A DNA stretch of 6,774 bases from positions 1-6,774 of the forward strand of contig JAKAWF010000185.1 of the NCBI GenBank assembly GCA_021817025.1. The letters run 5' to 3'. This DNA is from a bacterium (GTDB taxonomy: Bacteria; Chloroflexota; Dormibacteria; UBA8260; Bog-877). The translations under genes were made by a program, and so were the position numbers. The notes beneath the pieces were generated by a model. That model worked only from the letters and a program-made list of their open reading frames with translations. It was not told where the DNA came from and made no database searches. Positions 1-5,405 of this stretch are shown here, piece after piece (the first letter of the stretch is position 1; every line of letters starts with the position of its first letter).

Positions 1-6
1 TGAGCC

Positions 7-276
7 CTGACTAGGACGATAACCCTATCCCCCAGGGGGGAACGCGACCTCCGTCGCGCCCCTGACAAACGGCGGCTCGCAATACTCGAGGGATTGCGCG
101 CCTTGGCCGCCGAGCGTCCAGGTGCCTACATCAAGGCTCTGGCTGGTCATCGTGGATGGTACCGACTGAGGGTGGGTGACTGGCGGGTGCTTTACCTCTC
201 GGACCCTCCTGGAATCATGATCGACCGCATCGTCAACCGTCTCGACCTGGCACGTGCCCTCGACACCCTGCCTTGA
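7..276 (+). CDS. RelE/ParE-family toxin of a type II toxin-antitoxin system, start codon uncertain
   Basis: The frame encodes about 89 residues, the normal RelE/ParE length. Signature parts are an N-terminal strand followed by ERDLRR, a helix LAILEGLRALA, the central GWYRLRVGDWRVLY strand pair (the family hallmark) and a final basic strand DRIVNRLDLARAL. Known members are mRNA interferases or gyrase poisons neutralised by a co-encoded antitoxin; which activity applies cannot be told here. The first ATG/GTG/TTG is the TTG at 94, but starting there would delete the first strand and helix of the fold, and no well-spaced ribosome site precedes it. Homology continues in frame up to an in-frame TGA at 1-3. 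I therefore place the start at the CTG at 7, giving MTRTITLSPRGERDLRR. An intact gene read from CTG, or a start lost by mutation, are both possible. The antitoxin would lie just left of the window. Confidence 0.72.
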   Translation: MTRTITLSPRGERDLRRAPDKRRLAILEGLRALAAERPGAYIKALAGHRGWYRLRVGDWRVLYLSDPPGIMIDRIVNRLDLARALDTLP

Positions 277-362
277 TGCCCGGAGCCGCAAAGCGACGAG
301 CCCACGGCGGCAAGGCCGGCCACTGTTCGGCCGCGTTGCTGTAAACATTGCTGTCAAGAACG
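277..362. other. short intergenic spacer with tandem 12-bp repeat
   Basis: This 86-bp spacer separates the toxin stop from the AraC gene, which is read towards it. It contains a weak hairpin (GGCCG at 314-318 with CGGCC at 328-332) that could end transcription, and an imperfect tandem repeat at 334-357. No gene or U-rich terminator is visible. Confidence 0.4.
334..357. repeat. tandem 12-bp imperfect direct repeat
   Basis: CGTTGCTGTAAA (334-345) is followed directly by CATTGCTGTCAA (346-357); 10 of 12 positions agree. It sits just after the 3' end of the AraC-family gene. It may be an operator-like direct repeat or chance; nothing nearby starts here. Confidence 0.35.
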
Positions 363-1250
363 TCACCGTACTACCTCGGGCACCTCTCGACTCTCGGACC
401 CAGACTGCGCTCTCACATACTCGCCGGGGGTGACTCCCACAGTCCGCTTGAAGTGCCGACTAAAGTGCGCCTGATCGTAGAAACCAGCCTCAGCTGCCGC
501 CAGCGCGATCGGAATACCTTGGCCCAGGAGTTCCTTGGCTCGTCTGACGCGGACCTGCGTCTGATAGGCATGAGGCGCAAGGCCTACATCCCGCCGGAAG
601 ACGCGGCAGAGGTAATACGGGCTGAGCCCGGTAACTCCAGCGAGTTCGTGCAAGGAGATGCTCTCGGCCGCCCTCGCTTCAAGATAGCCGCGTGCCGTCG
701 CGATCGACTTGCGCTCCCTTCCCAGAGCATTGGCCGGTCGTCGGCCGGTGGCGTGACGCCCAACCAGCCATGCCAGGGCTTCGGTGAGGTAGGACTCGCG
801 CTGGAGCAATGTGGAGCCCTCGTCCTCAGCCGCAAGAAGGAACCGACGCAGCCGCTTGGCCACCTCGAGATCTCTCAGCGCACCGTGGGGGAATTCCGGG
901 AGGCCCTGCTTGCGCTGCGGGAACTCAGCCATGATCTGAACCATCTGGTCGCGACTCGGGTAGAGCGCCCGGTACCTCCAGGGAGCCTCCGTCACCGGTC
1001 CGCCGGCGTGAGCCTCCTCTGGGTTCAACACCAAGACATCTCCCGGCTCAACCTCATGGCGCTCGCCCCGAAAGACAGGGCCGCCGACGCCCCCCTCGGT
1101 CACGGCGATCAGGAAACCTTCGTGCGCGTGGGGGGTGAAGATCAACCGGCCGTAGTTTGCCCTCAGCACCTCCAAGCCACCGAGGCCCTCCACCCGCCAC
1201 AAGCGAGCTTCGTCGACGGGCTCATGTGCTCGCTGAGACATCCCGACCAT
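363..1250 (-). CDS. AraC-family transcriptional regulator with N-terminal cupin sensor
   Basis: The 295-residue length and two-domain layout are typical of AraC regulators. Residues about 20-110 form the cupin-like AraC ligand-binding domain, with HAHEGFLIAV and EPGDVLVLNPEEAHAG resembling the two half-cupin motifs. Residues about 183-282 form the DNA-binding domain with two helix-turn-helices, the first around SLHELAGVTGLSPYYLCRVF and the second around IALAAAEAGFYDQAHFSRHF, ending in the family GVTPGEY segment. It diverges from the monooxygenase-like/aminotransferase/cupin unit and probably controls it; its effector is not identifiable. Two starts are possible: ATG at 1250, and an in-frame ATG at 1241 (MSQRAHEP). 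Neither has a clear ribosome site. I keep 1250 because a -10-like TAGACT lies 6 nt upstream, as for a leaderless mRNA. Confidence 0.9.
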   Translation of the reverse strand: MVGMSQRAHEPVDEARLWRVEGLGGLEVLRANYGRLIFTPHAHEGFLIAVTEGGVGGPVFRGERHEVEPGDVLVLNPEEAHAGGPVTEAPWRYRALYPSRDQMVQIMAEFPQRKQGLPEFPHGALRDLEVAKRLRRFLLAAEDEGSTLLQRESYLTEALAWLVGRHATGRRPANALGRERKSIATARGYLEARAAESISLHELAGVTGLSPYYLCRVFRRDVGLAPHAYQTQVRVRRAKELLGQGIPIALAAAEAGFYDQAHFSRHFKRTVGVTPGEYVRAQSGSESREVPEVVR

Positions 1251-1256
1251 GGGGTC

Positions 1257-1283
1257 AGTCTAGTTCTGCGCAATCCCGTACAA
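1257..1283 (-). promoter_or_regulatory. candidate leaderless promoter of the AraC-family gene
   Basis: On the minus strand a -10-like TAGACT (1262-1257) lies 6 nt before the ATG at 1250, so transcription would start at or beside the start codon. The -35 is weak: TTGTAC (1283-1278) leaves a 15-nt spacer. No Shine-Dalgarno sequence is present, consistent with a leaderless message. Confidence 0.4.
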
Positions 1284-1310
1284 GACAGGGGCCGAAGCGG
1301 GCGCTAGCCT
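1282..1310 (+). promoter_or_regulatory. candidate leaderless promoter of the ABM-like gene
   Basis: AAGACA (1282-1287; 4 of 6 to TTGACA) is followed by a 17-nt spacer and TAGCCT (1305-1310). The -10 ends 6 nt before the ATG at 1317, so the expected transcription start coincides with the start codon. It overlaps the putative -35 of the divergent AraC gene, an arrangement that would allow mutual control. Confidence 0.45.
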
Positions 1311-1316
1311 GTCAAC

Positions 1317-1691
1317 ATGGTTGGATCGAGTTCCTCCACCACGGACGGTTCAGCGCGGACGCCCATGATCTGCCGGCTTTGGCGCGCCCGCGCCACCCCG
1401 CAGGGGGCCAACGAGTATCGCAGGCACTTCTCCGAGAGGGTTGTCCCGCATCTCGAAAACATCGATGGCTATGCCGGAGCCTACTTGCTGGAGCGCACGG
1501 AGGAAGCTCACGTGGAGATCCGGGTGGCGACCCTGTGGCGCTCTGTGGATGCGGTTCGCAGGTTCGCGGGCGCGGACATCGAAGCGGCTGTGGTGGAACC
1601 CGAGGCGCAGGTGGTCCTCACCGACTATGACACCACGGTTCGTCACTACGCAATCACGGCTGGCACACTCACAGGAGGGCCGGGCCGGTGA
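1317..1691 (+). CDS. antibiotic biosynthesis monooxygenase (ABM)-like small protein
   Basis: A 124-residue protein of the dimeric ferredoxin-like alpha/beta-barrel (ABM/YgiN-like) type. The core starts near residue 17 with MICRLWRARATPQGANEY, continues through IDGYAGAYLLERTEE, then VEIRVATLWRSVDAVRRFAG and DIEAAVVEPEAQ, and closes with a VRHYAI strand. That order matches the family's beta-alpha-beta-beta-alpha-beta pattern. Members act as cofactor-free oxygenases, heme-degrading enzymes or stress proteins of unknown role, so the reaction cannot be assigned. The ATG at 1365 would give a 108-residue protein closer to family length, but it lacks a ribosome site, while the ATG at 1317 fits a leaderless promoter. 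It diverges from the AraC gene and lies 76 bp before the aminotransferase, probably in the same transcription unit. Confidence 0.75.
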   Translation: MVGSSSSTTDGSARTPMICRLWRARATPQGANEYRRHFSERVVPHLENIDGYAGAYLLERTEEAHVEIRVATLWRSVDAVRRFAGADIEAAVVEPEAQVVLTDYDTTVRHYAITAGTLTGGPGR

Positions 1692-1767
1692 CGCCCGCCG
1701 CTGTCCCACCCCTCCTCTCTTCGGCAAGGCCGGCCGTTCAGACTGAGAGCACCGGAGGTCACGACAG
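1692..1767. other. 76-bp spacer between ABM-like and aminotransferase genes
   Basis: It holds a GGCCGGCC palindrome (1728-1735) within a 14-bp word that also occurs at 308-321, and a strong ribosome site GGAGGT at 1754-1759, 8 nt before the aminotransferase ATG. No convincing terminator or second promoter was found, so readthrough is likely. Confidence 0.4.
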
Positions 1768-2751
1768 ATGAGCGCGGCAACTCACCCGGCGGCACGTACG
1801 GGACCCTTCGGCCAGCCGTTTCGGGTGGTCTACGTGGACGGGAGGTTCTCAGCTGAGGAAGACTCCCGAGTGAGCGTTCACGCCAACGCGATCTCCTATG
1901 GGACGGGCACCTTCGAAGGGATCCGGGCGACCTGGAACGAAGAGCTGGGTGAACTCTACCTGCTCGAAGCGGAAGCCCACTTCCAGCGCCTCCAGCAGTC
2001 CGCGCGGGTACTCGGCTTGGACTTGGCTCCTTCCCCCCAAGACCTGGTGGCGGCCAGCAGCGAGCTACTACGCCGGAATGGGGTCCGAGTAGACACCTAC
2101 CTGCGGCCCCTCTACATCCTCGAAGGAGAAGAGTTGCCGGTCCGCATGCACGATGTCCGCCCTCGCCTCTCGATCGCGGCCACCCCGTTTGTGGGTGCCT
2201 ACATCAGCCTCAGTGGAGTCCGCTGCATGATCAGCTCCTGGCGACGCGCACCAGATGCGGTCCTGCCGAGTCGAGCGAAACTCTGCGGGAGCTACGTTGG
2301 GCCCGCGCTGGCCAAGAGCGAGGCCGTCGCCAGCGGCTACGACGAGGCGATCATGCTCAACGTCGCCGGCAATGTGACGGAGGCCACCACCTCGAACTTG
2401 TTCATGCGTCGCGGGACCGAGTGGCTGACTCCTGCCGTGAGCGACGACATCCTGGAAGGGATCACGCGGGCACAGGTGAAAACTCTCCTGGCAGAGAGAA
2501 CCGGCAGCCCAGTCTTGGAGCGCAGCGTCCAGCGGACGGAGCTGTTTGTGTGCGACGAGCTCCTCCTCTGCGGAACGGCGGCGCTGATCGTGCCAGTGGT
2601 CGAGGTGAGCGGGCGGCCGGTTGGAGACGGTAAGCCCGGAGAGACCACGATGGCTCTTCAGAACGACTTGCGCTCGATAGCCAGGCGAGCTGACGGCCGA
2701 CACTTCGAGTGGACGACTCCCGTCTACGGAACAGCAGAGGGTAAGGCATGA
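1768..2751 (+). CDS. IlvE-like class IV aminotransferase (branched-chain aminotransferase family)
   Basis: A 327-residue PLP enzyme of fold type IV, somewhat longer than bacterial IlvE. Visible landmarks are VYVDGRF (about 21-27), SYGTGTFEGIRA (43-54), TYLRPLYILEGEE, ISSWRRAPDAVLPSRAK, the Schiff-base Lys171 in AKLCGSYVGPALAKSEA, the conserved VTEATTSNLF block with Glu205, ILEGITR (228-234) and the phosphate-binding CGTAALI (268-274). These favour the branched-chain aminotransferase branch over D-alanine aminotransferase or aminodeoxychorismate lyase. It would move an amino group between glutamate and a branched-chain or related keto acid in the cytoplasm. Placement beside an AraC regulator, an ABM-like protein and a cupin suggests an accessory or specialised-metabolism role rather than the housekeeping ilvE. 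The ATG has an ideal GGAGGT site 8 nt upstream, and its stop overlaps the next gene. Confidence 0.92.
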   Translation: MSAATHPAARTGPFGQPFRVVYVDGRFSAEEDSRVSVHANAISYGTGTFEGIRATWNEELGELYLLEAEAHFQRLQQSARVLGLDLAPSPQDLVAASSELLRRNGVRVDTYLRPLYILEGEELPVRMHDVRPRLSIAATPFVGAYISLSGVRCMISSWRRAPDAVLPSRAKLCGSYVGPALAKSEAVASGYDEAIMLNVAGNVTEATTSNLFMRRGTEWLTPAVSDDILEGITRAQVKTLLAERTGSPVLERSVQRTELFVCDELLLCGTAALIVPVVEVSGRPVGDGKPGETTMALQNDLRSIARRADGRHFEWTTPVYGTAEGKA

Positions 2752-3116
2752 CCAATCTTCGAGAGATCACAAGCATCGCGCCCAAGCGCATCTGGGCTGA
2801 CGTGCGTGCGCGCATCGTGGAGAGCGACCGGATCACGCTGGCGCTGGTGGAGCTTCCGCCGGACGGGGTGGTTCCGGAACACAGGCACGGGAACGACCAA
2901 GTTGGAATGGTGATCGAGGGCTCGGTCACTTTCAGGATTGGCGAAGAGACCAGGGAACTCGGTCCAGGTGGTACCTGGACCATCCCAAGCAACGAACCAC
3001 ACCAAGTCACGGCCGGGGGCCAAGGGGCCGTGGTGGTGGACGTGTTCAGCCCGACTCGAACGGATTGGGGGCAGATCGCAGCAGAGGTGGTCCATCCGCC
3101 ACGCTGGCCGCGCTGA
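2748..3116 (+). CDS. small single-domain cupin protein
   Basis: A 122-residue protein that is almost entirely one cupin barrel. Half-motif 1 is PEHRHGNDQVGMVIEG, with His45, His47 and Gln51 as likely metal ligands; the usual acidic residue is Asp50. Half-motif 2 is PGGTWTIPSNEPHQV with His85. The C-terminal VVDVFSPTRTDW is common in this cupin subfamily. Such proteins bind Fe, Mn, Ni or Zn and serve as isomerases, dioxygenases or non-enzymatic sensors; the substrate is unknown. It overlaps the aminotransferase stop as ATGA and has a GAGGG ribosome site (2737-2741) 6 nt upstream, so translation is probably coupled. The two products therefore likely act in one pathway. It is not closely similar to the second cupin at 4777-5148. 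Confidence 0.88.
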   Translation: MTNLREITSIAPKRIWADVRARIVESDRITLALVELPPDGVVPEHRHGNDQVGMVIEGSVTFRIGEETRELGPGGTWTIPSNEPHQVTAGGQGAVVVDVFSPTRTDWGQIAAEVVHPPRWPR

Positions 3117-3181
3117 CCTCCTCCCGCAAGTGGGGCTCGAGACTACTGGCGATCTTCGAGCCGACACCGAGGCGGCCGTTG

Positions 3182-3214
3182 CCCGCGGCGCGGGGGAATC
3201 CCTGCGCCGCAGGG
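3182..3214 (+). terminator. GC-rich tandem hairpins, possible terminator of the plus-strand unit
   Basis: CCCGC-GGC-GCGGG (3182-3194) is followed by the near-perfect palindrome CCCTGCGCCGCAGGG (3200-3214). No T-run follows, so at best this is a U-less actinobacterial-type terminator, about 65-100 bp after the cupin stop. Confidence 0.3.
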
Positions 3215-3512
3215 TCCACACAGCCGCGGCACGCCTTCGGGCCCTACCCCCACCCGGGCGAGGCCGCTCCGCTCTGACAGGGCCGGTCCACCGACTGATG
3301 GCCGCCCAGGGGGCTCCGCGACCATCCGCATAGCTCGCGGCCAAGCCCTTGTGGAATCCCGGGGCCGCCGAGCAGGCTGCCACCGACCCGACGCCGACGT
3401 GGACGCGGTTGCGGTCGGGCCCGCATCACCGGCGGTGTTTGCCAGACTCGGCGCTGGCGCCCTCCACCATACCGTCGCGATGCGCATCCTCAGCGGCTCT
3501 GCCGTTGCTCAG

Positions 3513-3530
3513 CCGGTGAACACCGACCGG
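3513..3530 (-). terminator. hairpin just downstream of the amidohydrolase stop
   Basis: CCGGT (3513-3517) pairs with ACCGG (3526-3530) around an 8-nt loop, starting 6 nt past the minus-strand stop at 3537. The stem is short and no U-tract follows, so the terminator call is weak. Confidence 0.3.
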
Positions 3531-3536
3531 GCGCCT

Positions 3537-4319
3537 TCAAGGCACTCGCCGGCCAGTCGCTGTCAAGCGGTAGAAGGTGGCGGCGTTGTCGTAGAGGACC
3601 GCAGCTGCCAGCCCTTCGCCCAGGGCCTCGGTGATGAAGTCGATGTCGGCATCCTGGAAGGGCCTGGGGGCACGGGTGGAAGGAAGGTCGGTGCCGAAGA
3701 GAAGGGCCATAGGGTTGACCTCAGCTATGGCGCGCAGGGTGGCGCCGATGTCGAGGTCGCCGCGGCCGAAACCAGTGGCCTTGACGCAGGCGCCCCGCTC
3801 GACCAGGCGCAGCAGGTGGGGCAGCCCTTCGCGGGAGAGCCCCAGATGGTCGATGCTGACCTTCGGCAGTGCCACGAGCACTGGGCTGAGATCCGGCAGG
3901 TCGCGGGAATCTATGTAAAGCTCGGTGTGCCAGTCCGCCAGCTCATGGACGCGACGGGCGAGAGCGTCGAGGTGCTGCAGGGTCTCGGAGCCACCGCGGC
4001 GCACATTGAACCTCACTCCGCGCACACCAGCTCTGGCCAGCATCAGGATCTGCTCATCAGGAGCGGTGGCCGGCAGCTGGGTCACGCCGACGAAGCCCGG
4101 GCCGAGGCGGGCCAGGGCGTCCAGCAAGTAGTCCTGGTCGAAGGCCTGAAACGAGCCCGACACGACGGCTCCACGAACTACGTTGAGGTCGGCGGTGCGC
4201 TGCCGGTAGGCCTCGGCCGTGAATACGGGAGGAAGGTAGCCGTCGTTGGCCACCAGCGGGAAGCGCGGGTCGATCACGTGCAGATGGGCGTCGAAGAGCG
4301 GTAGCCGCCCGCGCGTCAC
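3537..4319 (-). CDS. amidohydrolase, metal-dependent TIM-barrel hydrolase (COG3618-like)
   Basis: A 260-residue protein of the amidohydrolase-2 type, related to 2-pyrone-4,6-dicarboxylate lactonases. Landmarks are FDAHLHVIDPRFPLV with the metal-site His12 and His14, VVSGSFQAFDQDYLLDAL, GVRFNVRRGG, SIDHLGLS with His158, CVKATGFG with Lys180, and LLFGTDLPSTRAP with the catalytic-type Asp211. All key positions are present, so it is probably active on a lactone, ester or related C-O bond; the substrate is unknown. The GTG start overlaps the thioesterase stop as GTGA (4316-4319), indicating translational coupling. It is the last gene of the cupin-thioesterase-amidohydrolase unit. A decayed relative of the same family lies at 5228-5405. 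Confidence 0.9.
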   Translation of the reverse strand: MTRGRLPLFDAHLHVIDPRFPLVANDGYLPPVFTAEAYRQRTADLNVVRGAVVSGSFQAFDQDYLLDALARLGPGFVGVTQLPATAPDEQILMLARAGVRGVRFNVRRGGSETLQHLDALARRVHELADWHTELYIDSRDLPDLSPVLVALPKVSIDHLGLSREGLPHLLRLVERGACVKATGFGRGDLDIGATLRAIAEVNPMALLFGTDLPSTRAPRPFQDADIDFITEALGEGLAAAVLYDNAATFYRLTATGRRVP

Positions 4320-4747
4320 GACGACCGCTCGGTGCGGGTGACCCGGTCCAGCAGGCGCGCCTCGAACCGTCTGAGGTCGATGACGGCGCGCCCGTGGGTG
4401 CCGCGGCTGATCACGGCGTCGTCGTCCCGGGCCTGCACTGAGAACTTCAGCTGCCGGCCCTCGACGCGGGTCAGCTCCACATCGACCGTCACGAGCGCCC
4501 CGGGTGGAGTCGGGGCGTCATGGCTGATGTCGACATGCACTCCAAGGGTGGCCTCGCCGTCGTCGAGGTGCCCGGACAGAGCGCGCATGCACGCCCACTC
4601 AACGATCCCCACCAGATACCCGGTCGCGAGCACGTCGGGTAGCGCGCCGAACTCCTTGGACTCGGGCAGCAGGTGTGGCACCGTGCGTCCGGCCGGTACC
4701 AGGTACTCGAGCCGCCCGGTCAGCCCAGGTCGCAGTGTGTCCTTCAC
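4316..4747 (-). CDS. FlK-like hotdog-fold acyl-CoA thioesterase
   Basis: A 143-residue hotdog thioesterase. Compared from memory with the fluoroacetyl-CoA thioesterase FlK of Streptomyces cattleya, it aligns without gaps from MKD through the GTH-RAVI segment (116-123). The FlK catalytic residues Thr42, Glu50 and His76 fall at the same numbers here, in ATGYLVGIVEWAC and DISHDAPTPPG. Gly69 and Arg120 are also kept. Of the hydrophobic lid, Val23, Leu26 and Phe33 are kept, but position 36, Phe in FlK and linked to fluoroacetyl-CoA selectivity, is Leu (EFGALPD). It should hydrolyse a short acyl-CoA in the cytoplasm, but a fluorinated substrate is not implied. The start is GTG, with AGAGGA about 11 nt upstream. 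It lies 29 bp after the cupin and overlaps the amidohydrolase. Confidence 0.9.
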   Translation of the reverse strand: MKDTLRPGLTGRLEYLVPAGRTVPHLLPESKEFGALPDVLATGYLVGIVEWACMRALSGHLDDGEATLGVHVDISHDAPTPPGALVTVDVELTRVEGRQLKFSVQARDDDAVISRGTHGRAVIDLRRFEARLLDRVTRTERSS

Positions 4748-4776
4748 GGTCGCTCTGATCCTCTTTCCGGGGCGGC

Positions 4777-5148
4777 TCAGTCGCCTGTGGCGATGACGCC
4801 TGCCTTCTCGATCATCAAGACGGCGCTGCGAACCGGCACGACCGGCCGGTGCGCCATTCCGGCGGGCACGGTGAACGCCTGCCTGGGCCCGAGCTCGACT
4901 GTCTCGGCGCCCTCAAGCTCGATCCGGAACAGTCCGTCGAGGACGAAGAAGAACTCGTCCTGTTCGTCGTGGGTGTGCCAGTGGAACTCTCCCTGCATTA
5001 CCCCGAGGCGCACCAACACCTCGCCGACTTGGATCAGCGTCTGGTTGTACCAGGGATCCTCGACCTTATCGATCAGGGCCTGGACGTCCATCGTCTGCAT
5101 GACGGTGAAGAGCGGCTGGTAGTGGATGGCGTAGTCCTGCTGTGACAT
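4777..5148 (-). CDS. cupin-domain protein, first gene of the thioesterase/amidohydrolase unit
   Basis: A 123-residue cupin. An N-terminal segment, MSQQDYAIHYQPLFTVMQTM, leads into the barrel. Motif 1 is EFHWHTHDEQDEFFFVLDG, where His58, His60 and Glu65 match the HxH(x4)E(x6)G pattern. Motif 2 is VPAGMAHRP with His100. A metal-binding site is therefore expected; the role may be isomerase, decarboxylase, dioxygenase or ligand sensing. An in-frame ATG at 5211 would add 21 residues of poor quality that run through remnant DNA, whereas the ATG at 5148 has a GAGGAG ribosome site (5154-5159) 5 nt upstream. I therefore chose 5148. It lies 29 bp before the FlK-like thioesterase, suggesting one transcript and a shared pathway. 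Confidence 0.88.
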   Translation of the reverse strand: MSQQDYAIHYQPLFTVMQTMDVQALIDKVEDPWYNQTLIQVGEVLVRLGVMQGEFHWHTHDEQDEFFFVLDGLFRIELEGAETVELGPRQAFTVPAGMAHRPVVPVRSAVLMIEKAGVIATGD

Positions 5149-5153
5149 GGGTT

Positions 5154-5159
5154 CTCCTC
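5154..5159 (-). promoter_or_regulatory. ribosome binding site fixing the cupin start
   Basis: On the minus strand GAGGAG precedes the ATG at 5148 with 5-nt spacing. It decides in favour of the 123-residue cupin over the longer in-frame alternative from 5211. Confidence 0.7.
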
Positions 5160-5227
5160 GGGTCGACGAGTGGGGACGCGTATTCCAGGACGTGGAGGTG
5201 ATCGACTCCAAACCGTGGGGCCGTCAG

Positions 5228-5405
5228 GTTGAACCCTTGGAGCGATCCCGCGACAACCGTACCGCCAGCGACGCCGGAGGGCACCGTTCGGCGCTGGCGG
5301 TCGGCGACGGTGAAGGTCCGGATGAGGGGCGCCGTTGGCGATGAGGGGAAACCGAGCGGTCATGGACGTCCTGGGGGCTTCGAAGACACTCTGGCCCGTG
5401 CTCAT
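5228..5405 (-). pseudogene. frameshifted N-terminal remnant of an amidohydrolase (COG3618-like)
   Basis: Minus-strand translation from the ATG at 5405 gives MSTGQSVFEAPRTSMTARF then PLIANG; this aligns without gaps to PLFDAHLHVIDPRFPLVAN of the intact amidohydrolase at 3537-4319. After about 5333 the similarity moves to another frame: FTVADRQRRT, then GVAGGTVVAGSLQGFN, against FTAEAYRQRT and NVVRGAVVSGSFQAFD. One frameshift near 5334-5310 therefore breaks the gene. The metal-binding HxH has become PRT, and everything after about 60 residues is missing or unrecognisable before the cupin start. The start overlaps the LysR stop as ATGA (5405-5402), so it was probably once translated straight after the regulator. 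The DNA differs much from the intact copy, so this is an old paralogue or related gene, not a recent duplication. Confidence 0.72.

Larger units (their letters stand above)
3117..3536. other. gene-free convergent intergenic region
   Basis: This 420-bp stretch separates the plus-strand cupin from the minus-strand amidohydrolase. Several long open frames cross it on both strands, but none has a plausible start with a ribosome site, a recognisable domain or consistent third-position bias. It contains two clusters of GC-rich inverted repeats (3182-3214 and 3513-3530) that could end transcription from either side. A decayed gene cannot be excluded, but I recognised none. Confidence 0.5.

Noticed and set aside
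348..1307. 319-codon open frame on the plus strand
   Set aside because: It lies antisense to the AraC gene, shows no domain, and its composition is that of a mirror frame; the minus strand carries unmistakable AraC motifs.
2068..3010. Long minus-strand frames opposite the aminotransferase and first cupin
   Set aside because: No family resemblance; the plus-strand genes have catalytic motifs, ribosome sites and an ATGA overlap.
3120..3333. Plus-strand frame in the convergent gap containing a possible amphipathic helix
   Set aside because: It only extends a frame overlapping the cupin, has no good start, mixed third-position use and no recognisable family.
3351..4304. 317-codon open frame on the plus strand
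   Set aside because: It lies mostly antisense to the intact amidohydrolase, with no ribosome site or recognisable family; typical of GC-rich DNA.
4316..4747. Reading the FlK-like gene as proof of an organofluorine biosynthesis cluster
   Set aside because: No fluorinase, transaldolase or fluoride transporter gene is in the window, the gate residue differs, and FlK-like proteins can occur without fluorometabolite synthesis.
5149..5211. N-terminal extension of the second cupin from an ATG at 5211
   Set aside because: The added 21 residues run through the decayed amidohydrolase DNA, and the ATG at 5148 has a well-placed GAGGAG site.
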